Assembly (NCBI GenBank): GCA_017437925.1
Contig: JAFRWQ010000088.1
Span: 1 to 17,410 of the forward strand
Source of the DNA: Bacillota bacterium
Lineage (GTDB): Bacteria > Bacillota_A > Clostridia > Peptostreptococcales > Anaerovoracaceae
Direction: 5' to 3'
DNA: 17,410 nucleotides
A model generated the notes under the pieces. That model was not told the DNA's origin. It searched no databases and worked only from the letters and a program-made list of their open reading frames with translations. The stretch's first letter is position 1; every line of letters begins with the position of its first letter. Shown here in pieces: positions 7,594-13,906 of the stretch. The translations under genes were made by a program, and so were the position numbers.

Positions 7594-7598
7594 GTCAA
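7570..7598 (-). promoter_or_regulatory. glyA promoter
   Basis: On the minus strand TTGACG (7598-7593), a 17-base spacer and TATATT (7575-7570) with a TGA extension form a strong sigma-A-type promoter. It matches consensus at 5 of 6 positions in each hexamer. Transcription would start near 7563, about 78 bases before the glyA ATG. Confidence 0.75.
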
Positions 7599-7626
7599 GC
7601 CAAGGCAGCACAAACGCTCACATGAG

Positions 7627-7635
7627 ATTATACCA
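7627..7635 (-). promoter_or_regulatory. Second candidate glyA promoter (extended -10)
   Basis: On the minus strand TGGTATAAT, a perfect extended -10 box, lies about 57 bases upstream of the main glyA promoter. No good -35 is present. It could be an alternative upstream start for glyA. Confidence 0.35.
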
Positions 7636-7654
7636 AATCCGGCCTGAAAGGGGG

Positions 7655-7683
7655 TTTAATTCTAAGAAAAACTGTGATAAAAT
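7655..7683 (+). promoter_or_regulatory. Candidate promoter of the tRNA-Arg gene
   Basis: TTTAAT (7655-7660), a 17-base spacer and TAAAAT (7678-7683) with TGA extension lie about 40 bases before the mature tRNA. The short leader holds a GCCC-GCAA-GGGC hairpin (7691-7702), probably removed during 5' processing. Confidence 0.45.
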
Positions 7684-7721
7684 TTCTGACGCCCGCAAGG
7701 GCTTCCCTTAACTTTTTTAAT

Positions 7722-7798
7722 GCACCCGTAGCTCAGTTGGATAGAGCGTCAGACTCCGACTCTGAAGGCCGCAGGTTCGACTCCTGTCGGGTGCACCA
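7722..7798 (+). tRNA. tRNA-Arg (anticodon CCG)
   Basis: A 77-base cloverleaf with encoded CCA. Acceptor arms are GCACCCG / CGGGTGC with discriminator A. The D arm is GCTC..GAGC. The anticodon stem TCAGA / TCTGA encloses loop CTCCGAC, giving anticodon CCG, which reads the CGG arginine codon. The T arm is GCAGG-TTCGACT-CCTGT. All stems pair, with one G-T in the T stem. It stands alone between the divergent glyA operon and the polysaccharide cluster. Confidence 0.97.
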
Positions 7799-7800
7799 TA

Positions 7801-7827
7801 AAGGTCCGGCCGTCCGGGCCTTTTATT
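7801..7827 (+). terminator. Rho-independent terminator of tRNA-Arg
   Basis: A 9-bp stem AAGGTCCGG / CCGGGCCTT with one G-T pair and a 4-base loop is followed by TTATTTG. It starts two bases past the tRNA 3' end and insulates the tRNA from the polysaccharide cluster. Confidence 0.85.
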
Positions 7828-7853
7828 TGTGCGAAAATAAAACAAAATGTCCG

Positions 7854-7865
7854 GCGGGATCCCGC
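7854..7865. repeat. 12-bp perfect palindrome upstream of the polysaccharide cluster
   Basis: GCGGGATCCCGC reads the same on both strands. It lies 15 bases upstream of the TTGAAT element of the candidate cluster promoter. It could be a protein-binding site, but a GC-rich palindrome of this length can also arise by chance. Confidence 0.3.
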
Positions 7866-7880
7866 GCGCTCCGTCTTCAC

Positions 7881-7909
7881 TTGAATATGGGCGGGAAATA
7901 TGATAAATT
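7881..7909 (+). promoter_or_regulatory. Candidate promoter of the polysaccharide cluster
   Basis: TTGAAT (7881-7886), a 17-base spacer and TAAATT (7904-7909) lie in a locally AT-rich patch about 25 bases before the first possible start codon. Each hexamer matches 4 of 6 positions. TATACT at 7920-7925 is an alternative -10 but would leave almost no leader. Confidence 0.35.
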
Positions 7910-7934
7910 TGCATAAATATATACTAGGTGTATT

Positions 7935-8147
7935 ATGCGGGTGACAGAGATGAACAGACAGGAATACGAGATAGATCTTCGCAGGGCCCTTTACAGGGCA
8001 TGCATGAAATGGAGGGTCCTGCTGGTATGCGCCCTCATAGGAGCCCTTGTCATAGGGCTGGCGGGGAACCGCAGCCTTATAAAAACGCTGGGAGGCTCCG
8101 GGCTGGAGAAGGCGAAGGCCGCCTATGAGAAAGAACTGGCCGAGTAA
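7935..8147 (+). CDS. N-terminal fragment of the Wzz-like protein
   Basis: 70 residues if started at 7935 (AGGTG about 6 bases upstream) or 65 if started at the internal ATG 7950, where the sequence MNRQEYEIDLRRALYRA reads like a typical Wzz N-terminus. It contains a basic cytosolic face (RRALYRACMKWR), one membrane segment (about 27-44) and the first heptads of a coiled coil, then stops. On its own it would be a membrane anchor without the periplasmic domain. Confidence 0.55.
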   Translation: MRVTEMNRQEYEIDLRRALYRACMKWRVLLVCALIGALVIGLAGNRSLIKTLGGSGLEKAKAAYEKELAE

Positions 8148-8186
8148 AGAGCCCAGGTCAGCGAGCTTGAGGACAGGATAGCCGAT

Positions 8187-9326
8187 ATGCAGGCCGACAG
8201 GGAGGTCCAGGTCGAGAGCAACAGGAAGTCTCCGCTGTTTAATCTGGATCTGCAGAACGTGTACCAGGGCAGCTTTTCCATGTATGTGGACGCGGCTGCC
8301 GTTCCCGGGAATGTCGATTACACGAACCGCATACTGTCCGCCTACAGCGTATATCTCAACGGCAGCGAGTTCTACCAGTATCTGCTGGAGAACGGCGGAT
8401 TCTCAGCCGAGCAGAGGTATCTGCGCGAGATCCTGGAGGTCTCGACCGATATCGATTCCTCGACCGTCAATGTAAATGCCGTAGGCAGCAGCGCCGAGGA
8501 GGTGCAGACGCTTCTGGACGTGGCCAAAGACGCTATGGAGCAGAAGCATATAGTAATAGACCGCAGCATTGCCGATCATAAGCTCAGCCTGCTGGGGGAG
8601 AGCCTTTATTCGGGACCCGACAGCAGCCTCGCCGAAAAGCAGAGCGCTGCCGATATGGCGATCGCCGGGATCGACAAGACTTTAAAGGAAAGGAACAAGG
8701 AACTAAGCGATCTTAAAGCCCAGGGCGAACCGATATTCGAATACTCTAATGCAGCCCTGGTAAAAAGCGCTCTGAAGCCGGTGATCATCGGAGCCGTCGC
8801 GGGAGCGGGACTGGCGTTCTGCTGGTTCGCGGCGAAGAGCATCTCGAGCCGCCGCTTCAACGACGACAAGCTGCCCCTCTGCGGGGGCGCCCCGGTCCCG
8901 ATAATAGGCACGGTGTACAGGAAAAACAGCGGAAAGACCTTTAAGGGCCTCGACAGGCTCATTTCCCGCCTCTTCGGCGAGCGGGACGACTTCCCCTCCG
9001 CCGAGCTCAGCTGCGCCCTGGCAGGTTCGGGGGCTTCCGCCCTGGCGGCAGCCGCCGGCATAGACAGTATAGCCCTGGTGGGCGACGCGGACGGCGAGAC
9101 CCTCAAGGCGCTGGCCAATGCCATGCAGGCCGCTTCTCCCTCCTGCCGCATAGAGGCGGCGGGCAATATACTGGAAGACCCGGCCGCGGTAAACGCCCTT
9201 GCGTCCTTCGGCAGCGTGATCATCGCCGCCTTTGAAGAGATCGATTACACCGAAAGGGTCTCCCGTCAGTGCTGCCTTATCAAAGCCTGGAAGAAGGACC
9301 TTCTGGGAACCGTCATAGTGAAATAG
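8187..9326 (+). CDS. C-terminal fragment of the Wzz-like protein with a degenerate ATPase-like cytosolic domain
   Basis: 379 residues from the first ATG after the interrupting stop; AGGA lies about 8 bases upstream, so reinitiation is conceivable. It holds the periplasmic part (NLDLQNVYQGSFSMYVDA near the start, then helical regions) and the second membrane segment (VIIGAVAGAGLAFCWFAAK, about residues 200-218). A cytosolic domain of about 150 residues follows. That last domain resembles a BY-kinase/ParA-like P-loop fold (SIALVGDADGETLKALANAM, later SVIIAAFEEIDYTERV and LLGTVIVK) but has no intact Walker A lysine motif or Tyr-rich tail. Without the upstream fragment the protein would lack its first membrane anchor, so its topology would probably be wrong. 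Confidence 0.6.
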   Translation: MQADREVQVESNRKSPLFNLDLQNVYQGSFSMYVDAAAVPGNVDYTNRILSAYSVYLNGSEFYQYLLENGGFSAEQRYLREILEVSTDIDSSTVNVNAVGSSAEEVQTLLDVAKDAMEQKHIVIDRSIADHKLSLLGESLYSGPDSSLAEKQSAADMAIAGIDKTLKERNKELSDLKAQGEPIFEYSNAALVKSALKPVIIGAVAGAGLAFCWFAAKSISSRRFNDDKLPLCGGAPVPIIGTVYRKNSGKTFKGLDRLISRLFGERDDFPSAELSCALAGSGASALAAAAGIDSIALVGDADGETLKALANAMQAASPSCRIEAAGNILEDPAAVNALASFGSVIIAAFEEIDYTERVSRQCCLIKAWKKDLLGTVIVK

Positions 9327-9334
9327 CAGGCCCG

Positions 9335-10705
9335 ATGAAGGACAAAGAACGCACGAGCAACTTCATAATAAGGCTTTTCAAGCTGGTCAACCTGACCCTG
9401 CTTACCCTGGTCTTCTTCAAGATCTGGAACGCCGAGTATTCCAAGACCATAGCCTCGGTCTTCTACATCAAGGGCGAACTGCTCATGGCCGGCCTTTTCG
9501 CGTTCCTTTACCTGAACCTGAACAGGACCTACGACGGCTACCGGCTGTCCATCAGCCGCATTTCCGAGCTCTTTTACTCCCAGGCCCTTGCCATAGGCAT
9601 CGCCGACACCTCCATGTACGTGGTGACCTTCCTGCTGAACAAGGGCTTCCCGGCCCTGCAGCCCTTCCTGACCATATTGCTGCTTCAGGTCCTCATCTCC
9701 CTGCTCTGGTGCATAGCCGCCAAGAGGTGGTACTACAGCACCCATCCGCCCAAGGGGTCTTTGCTCATATACGACCATCCGACCAATATCGACAAATACC
9801 TGCAGGCGGGCAGCGAGTCCAGGGCCTTCTACATAGACCGCAAGATAAAGGCCGGGGAATACCTTAAGGATCCCTCGGTGCTGGACGGCATAGAGGCGGT
9901 CTTCATGGCGGGAGTCCCCAGCCACGAGAGGAACATCATACTCAAGCGCTGCGTGGACGAGGACGTGCCCGTATACCTGGTGCCCAGGGTCGGCGACATG
10001 CTCATGTACTCTTCCAAAGAGGTCCACATGCTGCACCTGCCCATAATGGCGGTCCACGGCTACGCCCCGACCTGGGAATACCTCGTGATCAAGAGGATCT
10101 TCGACATAGTCGCATCCCTCATGGGCCTCATAGTGCTGAGCCCGGTGTTCCTGGCGACCGCCATCGCGATAAAGTCCTATGACGGAGGCCCGGTCTTCTA
10201 CAAGCAGACCCGCCTGACCCAGAACGGCAGGCTGTTTGAGGTGCTCAAGTTCCGCAGCATGATAGTGGACGCCGAAAAGCATTCGGGAGCCAGGCTCTCG
10301 TCGGGAGAAAAGGATGACCGCATCACCCCTCCCGGAAGAGTCATACGCAAGTTCCGCATAGACGAGCTTCCCCAGCTCATAAACATATTGAGAGGCGACA
10401 TGTCGGTGGTGGGGCCCAGACCCGAGCGGCCCGAGATAGCCGCAGAGTACGAGAAGACCCTGCCGGCCTTCAGGCTGCGCCTTAAAGCGAAAGCAGGCCT
10501 CACCGGCTACGCTCAGGTCTACGGCAAATACAACACCACTCCCTACGACAAGCTGCAGATGGACCTGCTCTACCAGGCCCACCCCAGCATAGTCCAGGAC
10601 CTGAGGATAATATTCGCGACTGTGAAGATACTCTTCATGCCCGAGAGTACCGAAGGCATAGAAGAGGGGCAGACCAACGCCATGGAGGCGGACGACGATG
10701 AGTGA
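9335..10705 (+). CDS. Polyprenyl-phosphate sugar-1-phosphate transferase (WbaP/CpsE-like initiating enzyme)
   Basis: 456 residues. It transfers a hexose-1-phosphate from a nucleotide sugar to undecaprenyl phosphate on the inner membrane, the first step of repeat-unit synthesis. About four membrane segments lie in residues 10-130, then a cytosolic nucleotide-fold region. From residue 251 (VIKRIFDIVASLMGLIVLSP) the catalytic bacterial sugar transferase domain begins. Its hallmarks are KFRSM, the catalytic Asp-Glu pair in IDELPQL (343-344), GDMSVVGPRPERPE and KAGLTGYAQVYGKYN. The start at 9335, rather than an in-frame ATG at 9269 inside the upstream gene, gives an 8-base gap to that gene and a proper N-terminus. 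Which sugar is transferred cannot be told. It overlaps the next gene by 8 bases. Confidence 0.93.
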   Translation: MKDKERTSNFIIRLFKLVNLTLLTLVFFKIWNAEYSKTIASVFYIKGELLMAGLFAFLYLNLNRTYDGYRLSISRISELFYSQALAIGIADTSMYVVTFLLNKGFPALQPFLTILLLQVLISLLWCIAAKRWYYSTHPPKGSLLIYDHPTNIDKYLQAGSESRAFYIDRKIKAGEYLKDPSVLDGIEAVFMAGVPSHERNIILKRCVDEDVPVYLVPRVGDMLMYSSKEVHMLHLPIMAVHGYAPTWEYLVIKRIFDIVASLMGLIVLSPVFLATAIAIKSYDGGPVFYKQTRLTQNGRLFEVLKFRSMIVDAEKHSGARLSSGEKDDRITPPGRVIRKFRIDELPQLINILRGDMSVVGPRPERPEIAAEYEKTLPAFRLRLKAKAGLTGYAQVYGKYNTTPYDKLQMDLLYQAHPSIVQDLRIIFATVKILFMPESTEGIEEGQTNAMEADDDE

Positions 10706-11522
10706 GCGCTATTCCGTCCTCATGTCGGTATATTACAGGGAGAAGCCCGAATACCTGCGGGAGAGCCTCATGAGCATATACGGCCAGACCGTCCCCGCGG
10801 ACGACGTGGTCCTGGTCTGCGACGGTCCCCTGATCGAAGGCCTTGACGCCGTCATAGACGATATGAAGGCCCTCTTCGGCGAAAGGCTGCTCGTCCACAG
10901 GCTCGAAAAGAACGTAGGCCTGGGAAAAGCCCTGAACGAGGGCATAAAATACTGCGGGAACGATCTGGTGGCCCGCATGGACAGCGACGACATCAGCAGG
11001 CCCGAGCGCTGCGGGCTCCAGCTCTGGGTATTCGAAGAGCATCCGGAGCTGAGCATAGTGTCGGGCACGGTGGAGGAGTTCAGTTCTTCCCCCGACGTGA
11101 TCGAAGCGAGAAGGGTGCTCCCCGAGACCAACGAAGAGATACTGAAGTTCGCCAAGACCAGAAACCCCTTCAACCATCCCTGCGTCATGTACAGAAAGAG
11201 TGCGGTGAAGGCGGCGGGAGGATATCTGGACTTTTACCTGCTCGAGGATTATTACCTCTGGATACGCATGCTGACGAACGGCGCCCGGGGCTATAACCTG
11301 CAGCAGCCCCTGCTCTGGATGAGGGCGGGCTCCGCCATGTACAGCAGGAGGGGAGGCCTCAAGTACGCCAAAAGCCAGGCGGCCCTCTTCAGATACATGA
11401 GGGACGAGGGCTTCATAAGCCCGGCCAGCTGCTTCTTAAGCACAGCCAAGAGGGGGGCTGCGTCCCTTATCCCCTCGGGCCTTCGCAAGACCCTGTTCAC
11501 GGGGCTTCTGAGAAAGAAATGA
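10698..11522 (+). CDS. Family 2 glycosyltransferase
   Basis: 274 residues with a GT-A fold. The N-terminal strand YSVLMSVYYREKPEYLRESL is followed by VVLVCDG (37-43), NVGLGKALNEGI (72-83) and the metal/nucleotide-binding DSDD (95-98). RNPFNHPCVMYRKSAV and EDYYLWIRM (the ED motif of the acceptor/catalytic side) come later. This matches cytosolic GT2 enzymes that add one sugar to the lipid-linked repeat unit. The start overlaps the end of the sugar transferase by 8 bases, with GGAGG 12 bases upstream. The sugar donor is unknown. The family call is secure. Confidence 0.92.
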   Translation: MSERYSVLMSVYYREKPEYLRESLMSIYGQTVPADDVVLVCDGPLIEGLDAVIDDMKALFGERLLVHRLEKNVGLGKALNEGIKYCGNDLVARMDSDDISRPERCGLQLWVFEEHPELSIVSGTVEEFSSSPDVIEARRVLPETNEEILKFAKTRNPFNHPCVMYRKSAVKAAGGYLDFYLLEDYYLWIRMLTNGARGYNLQQPLLWMRAGSAMYSRRGGLKYAKSQAALFRYMRDEGFISPASCFLSTAKRGAASLIPSGLRKTLFTGLLRKK

Positions 11523-11563
11523 CCCTCAGCCCCGCAGCGCCCCGGCCGGGATCATAAGACAAT

Positions 11564-12691
11564 ATGGACAGAGAGATCAGAGCGTTGATGCTCGTGACAA
11601 ATCTTCATATATCCAACGGGGTCACCACCTTCGCGATGAACTATTACAGGGGACTCGTCTCCGAGGGCGTAAGGACGGATCTCGCCCTGCTTCAGGACAG
11701 CGAAAGCCCCTATTACTCCGAGATAGAAAAGAACGGGGACAGGGTCTTTATCCTGCCTTCGGTGAGAAACATGGGCAGGCACATTAAAGAGTGCCGCCGC
11801 ATACTCGGGGAGGGACGCTACGACATAGTCCACGACAGCTCCCTCATAAAGACAGTACCCATGATGAGGGAGGCCGAAAGGGCCGGCGTGCCCGTGCGCA
11901 TACTACACAGCCACGCGGCGAAGATGGGCGAGACCCCCTATAAGGAGTTCAGGAACAGCGTGCTGCTCCCCGCCCTGAAGTCCCGGGCCAACGCCTATTT
12001 CGCCTGCTCGGAGGCCGCGGGCAGGGCCATGTTCGGGGACGCTCCCTTTACGGTGGTCCCCAACGTGATACCCTGCGGGCTCTACCGCTTCGACGCTGAA
12101 GAAAGGGCGAGGGTCAGATCCGATATGGGCATAGGCGAAGGCGAGACCGTCATCGCTACCGTGGGGCGCGTCGCTCATCAGAAGAACCCCTTCTTTGCCG
12201 CAGATGTTATGTGCGAATACCTTAAGGCCCATCCCAAGGCCCGCTGCTGGTGGATAGGAGACGGCCCCCTGCGGGAAAAGCTGGCGGCATATGTTAAGGA
12301 AAAGGGGATGGAAGGGCGCGTGAACCTTCTGGGGAACAGGAGCGACGTAAGGGCGCTGTACTGCGCCATGGACGTATTCTTCCTTCCCTCCCTCTTCGAA
12401 GGACTTCCCCTGACCGGTGTCGAGGCCCAGGCAATGGGCCTTCCTTCGCTGCTTTCCGACAGCATAACGAAGGAGCTCATATACACCGATCTTGTCGTCA
12501 TGGAATCCCTCTCGTCTCCCGCAAATCGGTGGTGCGAAAGGCTTGAAGAACTGTCCGCCTTAAGGCCGGACAGGGCTTCATATTCCGGTATTCTGGGAAA
12601 CAGCGCCTTCTCCTCCGAAGGAGCGGGGAAAAGGCTCTCGGGACTTTACGAAAAGCTATTGATGGAAAAGGGCGGCAGCCCCAAAGCGTAA
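11564..12691 (+). CDS. Family 4 glycosyltransferase (GT-B fold)
   Basis: 375 residues. The N-terminal half holds the acceptor side (LMLVTNLHISNGVTTFAMNY near residue 8, then YDIVHDSS and ILHSHAAK). The C-terminal half has the donor-binding GT4 features: TVGRVAHQKNP, WIGDGPLREKL, LLGNRSDVRALYCAMDVFFL, and the E-x7-E motif FEGLPLTGVEAQAMGLP (Glu279 and Glu287). Such enzymes add a sugar with retention to the growing repeat unit. Forty-one bases separate it from the preceding GT2 gene and no clear Shine-Dalgarno is seen (only GGGA 16 bases upstream), so translation may be weak. The ATG at 11588 is an alternative start. Donor and acceptor are unknown. Confidence 0.92.
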   Translation: MDREIRALMLVTNLHISNGVTTFAMNYYRGLVSEGVRTDLALLQDSESPYYSEIEKNGDRVFILPSVRNMGRHIKECRRILGEGRYDIVHDSSLIKTVPMMREAERAGVPVRILHSHAAKMGETPYKEFRNSVLLPALKSRANAYFACSEAAGRAMFGDAPFTVVPNVIPCGLYRFDAEERARVRSDMGIGEGETVIATVGRVAHQKNPFFAADVMCEYLKAHPKARCWWIGDGPLREKLAAYVKEKGMEGRVNLLGNRSDVRALYCAMDVFFLPSLFEGLPLTGVEAQAMGLPSLLSDSITKELIYTDLVVMESLSSPANRWCERLEELSALRPDRASYSGILGNSAFSSEGAGKRLSGLYEKLLMEKGGSPKA

Positions 12692-12701
12692 GCAGCATCC
12701 A

Positions 12702-13835
12702 ATGTTCTTCACAGAAAGGTTTGTCAGTCTCTCGGTCTACGCGGCGGTCCTCTTTGCCGCCTGCTGGCTCATGAAATACGCGAAGAAGGATCAGTACAGG
12801 GGAGTACTCGCCTGCTACCTGGCCGTTCTTTGCGTTTTTGCGTTTATGTACAAACCCTACGTAACCTCCGACCTCTACCGCCTGAGGACCTACATAGCGT
12901 ACTGGATCAACAAGCCTTTTAAAGATGCCGTAAAATACGCCCTCAGGCACTCGAACCAGGCCTGGACCATGTATGCCTACTTCGTGAGCAAGCTCCCCGG
13001 CGAGAACTGGCTCCAGACCGTCAGCTGCTTCTGGACCTTCGGCAACCTGTTCTACATAGTCGGCGGAGTCATAAAAGCCTCCGGGCTTAAGAGGGAGGAC
13101 AGGAGCCTCACCCTGTTCTGGCTCATGTCCGTGGGCGCGATCTTTCTTCACGCCGTATCGGGCATAAGGACCATGCTGGGCTTTTCCCTGGTCGCCTTCT
13201 GCTTTTACCGCGAGACCATGGAGGGGAAGAGCGTGATAAGGCATCTGCCCCTGTACGCGGTCGCGGCTCTGTTCCACAGTGCTTCCGCGGTGCTGGTGGT
13301 CTCGCGCCTTCTCTTCATGCTGATAGAAAGCGACAGCTTCAAAAAGACGCTGTTCGTAGCGTGCGTCGTGGCCCTTGGAGCGGGCGGGACCGCTCTGTTC
13401 CTGCGCCGGAACTTCAGGACCGTCATAAAATCGGCCCGTCTATACCTGATCGGCGGCGAATACACCTATTACTGGGAGATAATCATAGGCCTTCTCGAGA
13501 TAGCGCGCATAATACTGGTGCTCTACGAGTACAGGAAGATGGCGGGAGGTCTCAGAAGAAAGGACGGGCGCGCCGCGGCGTGGAAATTCACCGCCATATG
13601 GACTGCGGTGTCCCTCGCGGCCCTTCCCTTCAGCTACGCCGTATTCAGGCGCTATACCATGCTCTGCACGGTGACCGGGCTGCCGATAATGGGCATGACG
13701 CTCGAAAAGGAGAGAGAGGCGGGAGGAGGAAACCGCTTCGCCGGGGCTCTGTGGGCCATCTCCCTCGTCATAGCCGCGATATCCCTCGTTCGCGGGGATA
13801 TCTGCGGATACAAATTCTTCGTTCTCGGGTCTTAG
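12702..13835 (+). CDS. EpsG-like / Wzy-type polysaccharide polymerase
   Basis: 377 residues with about ten hydrophobic segments and short loops. Features that fit the EpsG branch of O-antigen/EPS polymerases are the early SDLYRLRTYIAYW loop after the second membrane segment, an aromatic-rich loop with WTMYAYFVSKLPGENWLQ, SGIRTMLGFSLVAFCFY, and the FHSASAVLVV segment corresponding to the conserved His-Ser region of EpsG. It would join flipped repeat units on the outer face of the membrane. It starts 10 bases after the GT4 stop with no clear ribosome binding site, so it may depend on coupling. Sequence conservation in this class is low, so the call rests on topology, motifs and its position in the cluster. 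Confidence 0.82.
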   Translation: MFFTERFVSLSVYAAVLFAACWLMKYAKKDQYRGVLACYLAVLCVFAFMYKPYVTSDLYRLRTYIAYWINKPFKDAVKYALRHSNQAWTMYAYFVSKLPGENWLQTVSCFWTFGNLFYIVGGVIKASGLKREDRSLTLFWLMSVGAIFLHAVSGIRTMLGFSLVAFCFYRETMEGKSVIRHLPLYAVAALFHSASAVLVVSRLLFMLIESDSFKKTLFVACVVALGAGGTALFLRRNFRTVIKSARLYLIGGEYTYYWEIIIGLLEIARIILVLYEYRKMAGGLRRKDGRAAAWKFTAIWTAVSLAALPFSYAVFRRYTMLCTVTGLPIMGMTLEKEREAGGGNRFAGALWAISLVIAAISLVRGDICGYKFFVLGS

Positions 13836-13836
13836 C

Positions 13837-13852
13837 GTAAGCTGCGGCTTAC
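13837..13852 (+). repeat. Small hairpin after the polymerase gene
   Basis: GTAAGC-TGCG-GCTTAC, a 6-bp stem starting two bases past the polymerase stop codon. No T run follows, so it is not a standard terminator. It overlaps the -35 region of the internal promoter. Confidence 0.4.
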
Positions 13853-13876
13853 AAAGGGGCCGGGATATGATATAAT
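13848..13876 (+). promoter_or_regulatory. Internal promoter upstream of the licD gene
   Basis: TATAAT at 13871-13876 with a TG extension (13868-13869). CTTACA lies 17 bases upstream, matching the -35 consensus at 4 of 6 positions. The patch is strikingly AT-rich within GC-rich coding DNA and sits in the 71-base gap between the polymerase and LicD genes. It would allow the distal half of the cluster to be transcribed separately. Confidence 0.6.
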
Positions 13877-13906
13877 TAATAAAATACAGCTCGGGACAGA
13901 CCGTAA

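Larger units (their letters stand above)
7935..9326 (+). pseudogene. Wzz/CpsC-like polysaccharide chain-length (PCP) gene interrupted by an in-frame TAA
   Basis: One continuous reading frame of 464 codons is broken only by TAA at 8145-8147. On both sides the protein makes sense as a single PCP-type co-polymerase. It has a short cytosolic start, a membrane segment (residues 27-44), a periplasmic coiled-coil region that runs straight across the stop (KAKAAYEKELAE, stop, RAQVSELEDRIADMQADR), a second membrane segment, and a cytosolic C-terminal domain. No frameshift is needed: a single base change in the stop codon would restore Gln, Glu or Lys. It is the first gene of the cluster, 8 bases ahead of the sugar transferase. 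Options are a recent inactivating mutation, a sequencing error, readthrough, or expression as two pieces. TAA ends several other genes here, so it is not a recoded codon. Confidence 0.75.

Noticed and set aside
8145..8147. TAA as a reassigned sense codon
   Set aside because: TAA ends the MBL-fold, mgtE, GT4, TagD-region and GT2 genes normally, so the genetic code is not altered here.
9269..9334. Start of the sugar transferase at 9269
   Set aside because: It would place 22 extra residues inside the end of the Wzz-like gene; ATG at 9335 gives the usual N-terminus just before the first membrane segment.
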